Source: Branchiostoma lanceolatum (taxonomy: Eukaryota > Chordata > Leptocardii > Amphioxiformes > Branchiostomatidae). Taken from it: a DNA stretch of 64,000 nt. Made by a program: the position numbers and the translations under genes. Below, piece by piece: positions 59,158 through 64,000 of this stretch (its first letter is position 1; each line of letters begins with the position of its first letter). The notes below the pieces were generated by a model that worked only from the letters and a program-made list of their open reading frames with translations, searched no databases and had not been told where the DNA came from. The stretch lies in contig NC_089730.1 in assembly GCF_035083965.1 (NCBI RefSeq), positions 20,098,527 to 20,162,526 on the forward strand, written 5' to 3'.

Positions 59158-59719
59158 TCTAAAAGCAACAATGAATGATCCGAAAATGAAACTAGATAAA
59201 ACAAACATGCCCTTGTATTGGTTATACTATTTTACCCACATTTTAATCCTGCAACTGTATAATAATTGAACTATCTATACCCATATTTACACCATGAAAC
59301 TGTATTATAATAATCTACATAAATCATCATCATAAATCATCATAAATACCCCCGAATAACCTTGTACCAGTAATAACTACCCTGATCATTATGCTTCTTA
59401 TGTTACTCATGGTGGGCTTTATTGTTCTAGTGTTGCGGATATATCACCTTCAGAAATTTGTGACAGTATAAAAACAAGGCCACTTTTAAGTCGTCGACAT
59501 TTAACAAACTAGATTGATTTGCTAGTAAGTACACAGTGCGCTCGATGGTGGATTCAAATGATACTAATTGATTGATAGATTATGTCAGCGAAATGCCTGC
59601 ATTGCGCTATGTGAACTTTCTACACTGCAGAGCCTACCTTATCTAAAGCGGTTTTCTTAAAGGACGCCTTACCACGCATTACCAGGTTAAACATCGCTGT
59701 TGTCAAATATTAGGTGGGC
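59158..59719 (-). other. Intron 1 of Z16, proximal part
   Basis: AT-rich, with short ATCATCATAAAT repeats near 59325-59350. C-run (GCCCCCTCCC) near 59721. Confidence 0.4.
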
Positions 59720-59844
59720 TGTGCCCCCTCCCACATTCATAACCAACCTATATGATCCAACGTTTATCAAATCAGACTCTTGATTCGAACCCACTGCTGC
59801 TGAGGAGCACGACACAGCCTGTGTTGTTGGTAAATAAAGTACTC

Positions 59845-60008
59845 ACCTGTCTATCAAAACAGTTTATGGTGGATATAGAGTCGAAATAAGTTGAAAATCG
59901 CCTCAGATTGAAGACACCCCTCGCACGGCTCAAAATGGCGGAATCGCAGAATGACGGGTCAAATCAACGATGAACCATAGGTGAAAGTTGACTCGCCTGA
60001 TGACCCAA
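59845..60008 (-). promoter_or_regulatory. Z16 promoter block and exon 1 donor
   Basis: Donor GACAG|GTGAGTAC at 59847; ATGGCGG at 59935-59941 (88 bp); AGGTGAAAGTTGAC; CGCCTGATGACCC, the most diverged distal motif. Confidence 0.55.
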
Positions 60009-60579
60009 ATCGAAGACTTTGTCGATATAAGCCGCTTGTCGGCTTCATGTTCTTTAATATCAGTTCAAGTAACTGTTTTGTCTGCAATTACTCTATTTGT
60101 AAAATAAGAGAGACGAACATAAATCAACAGCAGAAGAGATATTTGCTAAGTGCATGCAGTGATAGTTAACTTTTATTTTTTTACATTAGTATATTTTGCA
60201 ACGGGACTTGAATGAATAAATACACAAAACCATGTATAAGTAGTCCAAAATGGTTTTATCACGTTAATTTCGATATACCTCCCAACAATGTTCCATGATT
60301 TAGAGTTACATATTTACCGTGTCTATGATTGTTTTTTTTTTATAGATACGGACATGCATGGTACACATCTCGTCTTTTTGCGCGACGTCATCAAAACTTG
60401 AGTGTAAATAACACAGCTAGTTAAGTTAAAATCCTCCCACACCATAAGGTGTATAGGGCGGTGCCCATCCCCGTTTCATAGCCCTGGGCTACACTGGACA
60501 GCAATCACTGCAGCAGTGGAGTGTGTTTAACGGGAATTTTTCTACATACACGGTTAAGATGATAAGTATATACAATGGT
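60009..60579. other. Intergenic, Z17 3' flank to Z16 promoter; no gene seen
   Basis: AT-rich; AATAAA-type signals for Z17 are possible on the minus strand near 60170. No other gene recognised. Confidence 0.35.
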
Positions 60580-60644
60580 CTATATACGGTTAAGACAGAC
60601 AAATCAGCTAGCTTGTACCCGCATTCCCCATACAGGTAGGGTGT
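60580..60644 (-). pseudogene. Decayed finger after Z17
   Basis: In frame beyond the Z17 stop: TPYLYGECGYKLADLSVLTV. The stop replaces Glu in the linker (HTG-stop-TPY for HTGEKPY) and the first Cys has become Tyr. Confidence 0.6.
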
Positions 60645-63600
60645 CTAACCTGTGTGTTTCTTCTTGTGGAGTTTTAGACTGTTTCTGTGTGCAGCAGAAT
60701 AGTCACACATGTCACATTTGTAGGGTTTCTCCCCAGTATGTCTTCTCAGGTGCAAAATTAAGCAAGCCTTTTCTGACGTCCTGTAACCGCACTCCTCACA
60801 TATGTAAGGTTTCTCGCCAGTGTGTCTGGTCATGTGTACAGCTAAACTACTTTTCCATAGAGAGGAAAATTCGCACAAGTCACATTGATAGAGTTTGTCA
60901 CGAGCTGTGTGAGTTACCATGTGTTTGGATAAGTAAGACTTATTAGCCGTCCTGAACCCACACTCCTTACACATATAGGGTTTGTCACCAGTATGCCTTG
61001 CCATGTGTTGTTTAAAGTCCCTTTTCCGTGCAGACGAATAATCGCAGTGGTCACATTTGTGGAGTTTCTCGCCTTTAACAATAGCAGCACACCCTGCATG
61101 TTTTCTCATGTGTTTGGATAGTACAGACCTGTATACAGTCCTGAACCCGCATTTCTCACACATATAGGGTTTCTCACCGGTGTGTTTGGCCATGTGTTGA
61201 TCCAAATACTCTTTCCGTGCAGCAGAATAGTCACACTGGTCACATTTGTAGGGTTTTTCACCTGTATGTTGCTTCATATGTCGGGTTAGATAATACTTGT
61301 CAGACGTCCTGAAATCGCACTCCATGCAATTGTAGGGTTTCTCACCAATGTGTTTGTGTGCCATGTGTCGATCCAATGTGCTTTTCAATGCAGTAGCGTA
61401 ATCACACTGGTTACATTTGTAAGGTTTCTCACCAATGTGTCTGTGTACCATGTGTCGATCCAATGTGCTTTTCAATGCAGTAGCGTAATCACACTGGTTA
61501 CATTTGTAGGGTTTCTCACCGGTATGGTGTGTCATGTGCATGGTTAGGCTAGTCTTGCGATCCGTTGTGTACTCGCATTCCCTACACTTGTACGGTTTCT
61601 TTCCAGTATGTTTGAGCTTATGCCGCTTTAACATGCCTTTTTGTGCAGCAGCGTAGTCGCACTGGTCACATTTGTAGGGTCTTTCACCGGTGTGCGTTGT
61701 CATGTGACCGGAGAGACAAAACCTAGTAGCCGTCCTGAACCCGCACTTTTCACACATGAAGGGTTTCTCACCGGTGTGCTTTGACATGTGCCTATTCAAA
61801 TTGCATTTTCGCAGGGCAGAATAGTCACACTGGTCACATTTATGGGGTTTCTCACCTGTATGTTGCTTCATATGTCGGGTTAGATAATACTTGTCAGCCG
61901 TTCTGTAATCGCACTCCTTGCAATTGTAGGGTTTCAAACCAGTGTGTTTAGCCATGTGTCGATCAAAATCCCTTTTCCATACAACAGCATAGTCGCACTG
62001 GTCACATTTGTAGGGTGTCTCACCTGTATGGTTTGTCATGTGTCTGGTTAGGTTTGCCATGTAAGCCGTCCTGTACTCACACTCTCCACACTTGTAGGGC
62101 TTCTCGCCGGTGTGTCTGAGCTTATGCTGCTCCAAATTGCATTTGTGTGCAGCAGCGTAATCACACTGGTCACATTTGTAGGGTTTCTCACCGGTATGGT
62201 TTGTCATGTGGATGGTTAGGCTAGTCTTGTAAGCCGTCCTGTACTCGCACTCCCCACACTTGTAGGGCTTCTCGCCGGTGTGTCTGAGCTTATGCTGCTC
62301 CAAATTGCATTTTTGTGCAGCAGCGTAGTCACACTGGTCACATTTGTATGGTGTCTCACCGGTATGGTTTGTCATGTGGATGGTTAGGCTAGTCTTGTAA
62401 GCCGTCCTGTACTCGCACTCCCCACACTTGTAGACCTTCTCACCGGTATGGTTTGTCATGTGTCTGGATAGATTAGCCTTGTGAGCAGTCTTGTACTCAC
62501 ACTCCCCACAACTGTAGGGCTTCTCACCAGTGTGTTTAGTCATGTGTCGATCCAAATCTCCTTTCCGTGCAGCAGCGTAGTCACATTGGTCACAATGGTA
62601 GGGTTTTTCACCGGCATGGTTTGCAATGTGTATGGTTAGGCTAGACTTGCGAGACGTCTTGTACTCACACTCTCCACACTTGTAGGGCTTCTCGCCGGTG
62701 TGTCTGAGCTTATGCTGCTCCAAATTGCATTTTTGTACAGCAGTGAAGTCACACTGGTCACATTTGTAGGGTCTCTCCCCGGTATGCTTTGTCATGTGCA
62801 TGGCTAGGTTAGCCTTGCGAGCCGTCCTGTACTCGCACTCTCCACACATGAAGGGTTTTGTGTGTTTCGCTTTGTGTGCGTTTAATCTTCTTCTAAACGG
62901 CGAAGAAAAATCACACTCTTCACAGTTGTAGGACGTTTCTGTTTTCGTGCGTAAACAATCCTCATCTGCAGGGTATGCATCAGCGTTATGTTCTGCATCA
63001 TGGCCCTCCGTCTGTCTAGCCTGGACGCCAGCACTATTAGTGTTAACGTTACTTTGCTCCGCAGTGTGTTGAGCCATGTGTCGGTTAACATGGCCTTTCT
63101 GTGCAGAAGTATATTCGCACTGGTCACATTTGTACGGTCTCTCATTAGTGTGTGTTGTCATATGCACATTCAAATGGTCCTTTCGTGCGGTAGAATAGTC
63201 ACACTGGTCACATCTGTAAGGTTTCTCACCTGTATGGTTTCTCATGTGCATGGATAGATTAGACTTGCTAGCCGTCCTGAATCCGCACTCCCCACACATG
63301 AAGGGCTTCGTGTGTTTAGCCTTATGTTTTAACAACCTTTTTCTAAACCGCGTAGAAAAGTTGCACTCGTCACAATCGTAAGACTTTTTTGTTGTCTTGT
63401 GTAAACAATCCTCATCTCCAGGGTATGCACCAGGGGTATGTGCAGCATCATGCGCCTCCGTCTGTTTAACATGGACGCCAGAACTGTCAGCCTTACTTTG
63501 ATCCCCAATGGCTGCTCCACTGCCAACTGTTTCTAACGAGGCCGGAATCCCGGTAACTTTCTGCCCTACATGAGTCTGTACATGTGGTAGAGGTGAGGCT

Positions 63601-63752
63601 CTCTCCTCAGACTGGTTGGAAGTCATACCGAGCGTTTCCTCGCACAGAATTTCCTGTCCCTCCTCCTGCTGCTCTTCTGGGTCTACTTTCTGACCTTCTT
63701 CTGCACATGTCTCGCTCCCAGGATAAGCTGCACCAGTACTTGGCTCTTCCAT
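60645..63752 (-). CDS. Z17, giant 31-finger C2H2 protein
   Basis: 1035 residues from MEEPSTGAAYPGSETCAEEG; acceptor GTCCCTCAG 2 nt upstream. The leader of about 130 residues is unlike that of Z1-Z16. Thirty-one fingers follow, all with zinc ligands. After finger 4 a leader-like spacer (GVQARQTEGHDAEHNADAYP, DEDCL) recurs and is followed by fingers 5-6, which resemble 1-2 (both have the short HTKPFMCGEC linker): a duplication of leader end plus fingers. Fingers 11-15 are homogenised EYRTAYKTSLTIHMTNH and AAxKCNLEQHKLRH pairs; 22-23 are a tandem H-x4-H pair. Two longer linkers (AGCAAIVKGEKL, TARDKL) split off the last five fingers. It ends KKHTG at a stop in the linker. Its promoter lies beyond the window. 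Confidence 0.95.
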   Translation of the reverse strand: MEEPSTGAAYPGSETCAEEGQKVDPEEQQEEGQEILCEETLGMTSNQSEERASPLPHVQTHVGQKVTGIPASLETVGSGAAIGDQSKADSSGVHVKQTEAHDAAHTPGAYPGDEDCLHKTTKKSYDCDECNFSTRFRKRLLKHKAKHTKPFMCGECGFRTASKSNLSMHMRNHTGEKPYRCDQCDYSTARKDHLNVHMTTHTNERPYKCDQCEYTSAQKGHVNRHMAQHTAEQSNVNTNSAGVQARQTEGHDAEHNADAYPADEDCLRTKTETSYNCEECDFSSPFRRRLNAHKAKHTKPFMCGECEYRTARKANLAMHMTKHTGERPYKCDQCDFTAVQKCNLEQHKLRHTGEKPYKCGECEYKTSRKSSLTIHIANHAGEKPYHCDQCDYAAARKGDLDRHMTKHTGEKPYSCGECEYKTAHKANLSRHMTNHTGEKVYKCGECEYRTAYKTSLTIHMTNHTGETPYKCDQCDYAAAQKCNLEQHKLRHTGEKPYKCGECEYRTAYKTSLTIHMTNHTGEKPYKCDQCDYAAAHKCNLEQHKLRHTGEKPYKCGECEYRTAYMANLTRHMTNHTGETPYKCDQCDYAVVWKRDFDRHMAKHTGLKPYNCKECDYRTADKYYLTRHMKQHTGEKPHKCDQCDYSALRKCNLNRHMSKHTGEKPFMCEKCGFRTATRFCLSGHMTTHTGERPYKCDQCDYAAAQKGMLKRHKLKHTGKKPYKCRECEYTTDRKTSLTMHMTHHTGEKPYKCNQCDYATALKSTLDRHMVHRHIGEKPYKCNQCDYATALKSTLDRHMAHKHIGEKPYNCMECDFRTSDKYYLTRHMKQHTGEKPYKCDQCDYSAARKEYLDQHMAKHTGEKPYMCEKCGFRTVYRSVLSKHMRKHAGCAAIVKGEKLHKCDHCDYSSARKRDFKQHMARHTGDKPYMCKECGFRTANKSYLSKHMVTHTARDKLYQCDLCEFSSLWKSSLAVHMTRHTGEKPYICEECGYRTSEKACLILHLRRHTGEKPYKCDMCDYSAAHRNSLKLHKKKHTG

Positions 63753-63753
63753 T

Positions 63754-64000
63754 TCTGAGGGACAATAATAGTCGTGTCAATCCATTATCGACATTATCGC
63801 ATGATCTAAAGGTTTTTTCCTTTCGCAACATACAACTGATCTTATGGAAACAATGTGAATAGGATAAGCCAATAACACCGAAGAGCAACTTAAGTGCTGT
63901 GATGAAACAGCATCAAGTTCTACAATGTTGGGATTTAGAAAGTACTAGTATAAATATAATGACAGGGAAAACACCTGGTTTTATCTCAATTATCCAATCA
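63754..64000 (-). other. Intron 1 of Z17 (partial)
   Basis: Begins at acceptor CTCAG. No donor, C-run or YY1-like block is present before the window edge, so exon 1 of Z17 is outside. Confidence 0.5.

Noticed and set aside
1-64000. tRNA, rRNA or operon-type features
   Set aside because: No cloverleaf with matching acceptor and T arms, and no rRNA-like stretch, was recognised on reading. Splice signals and architecture are eukaryotic.

Overview
This is eukaryotic DNA. It carries a tandem cluster of 17 C2H2 (Kruppel-type) zinc-finger genes, all on the minus strand, called Z1 to Z17 here from left to right. The finger style (alternating CDQCDY and CGECGY fingers joined by TGEKP linkers), the single coding exon behind a short non-coding first exon, and the dense fold-back and LINE debris look like a lancelet (Branchiostoma) genome. 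That assignment is inferred from recalled family style, not from a search.

Each gene has the same plan, read on the minus strand. An ~80-bp upstream block carries a CCTGATTA-type motif, a GGTCAAAG motif, in some copies an ETS-like CTTCCGG, and a YY1-like ATGGCGG. Then come about 80-110 bp to a splice donor (a non-coding exon 1), an intron with a G-rich tract roughly 90-145 bp inside it, and an acceptor that ends exactly 2 nt before the ATG. The coding exon gives a leader of about 50-130 residues without a KRAB, SCAN, BTB or ZAD domain that I can recognise, then 7 to 31 fingers. Many arrays end at a stop inside a finger linker, and decayed fingers follow in the 3' region.

Layout: Z1-Z9 (1-31.5 kb) form one subfamily. 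A segmental duplication of about 11.38 kb relates 1-5.6 kb (Z1, Z2) to 12-16.7 kb (Z4, Z5). Z10 and Z11 (32.8-40.6 kb) are more divergent. Z12 has lost the usual ATG but seems to gain one from exon 1. Z13/Z14 and Z15/Z16 (44-60 kb) are two further pairs, and Z17 (60.6-63.8 kb) is a 1035-residue, 31-finger gene. Several genes are damaged: Z4 (in-frame stop), Z2 and Z6 (frameshifts), Z5 (first finger deleted), and Z13-Z15 (stops before degraded tails).

Between the genes lie non-autonomous transposons with visible target-site duplications, LINE 3' fragments, a SINE-like insert, fold-backs, and three hammerhead-ribozyme-like motifs of the small type known from Penelope-like retroelements. One of these lies in sense orientation in intron 1 of Z9. 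The proteins are probably nuclear DNA-binding regulators. Their targets are unknown; a role in restraining transposons, as proposed for vertebrate KRAB zinc-finger clusters, is only a hypothesis.
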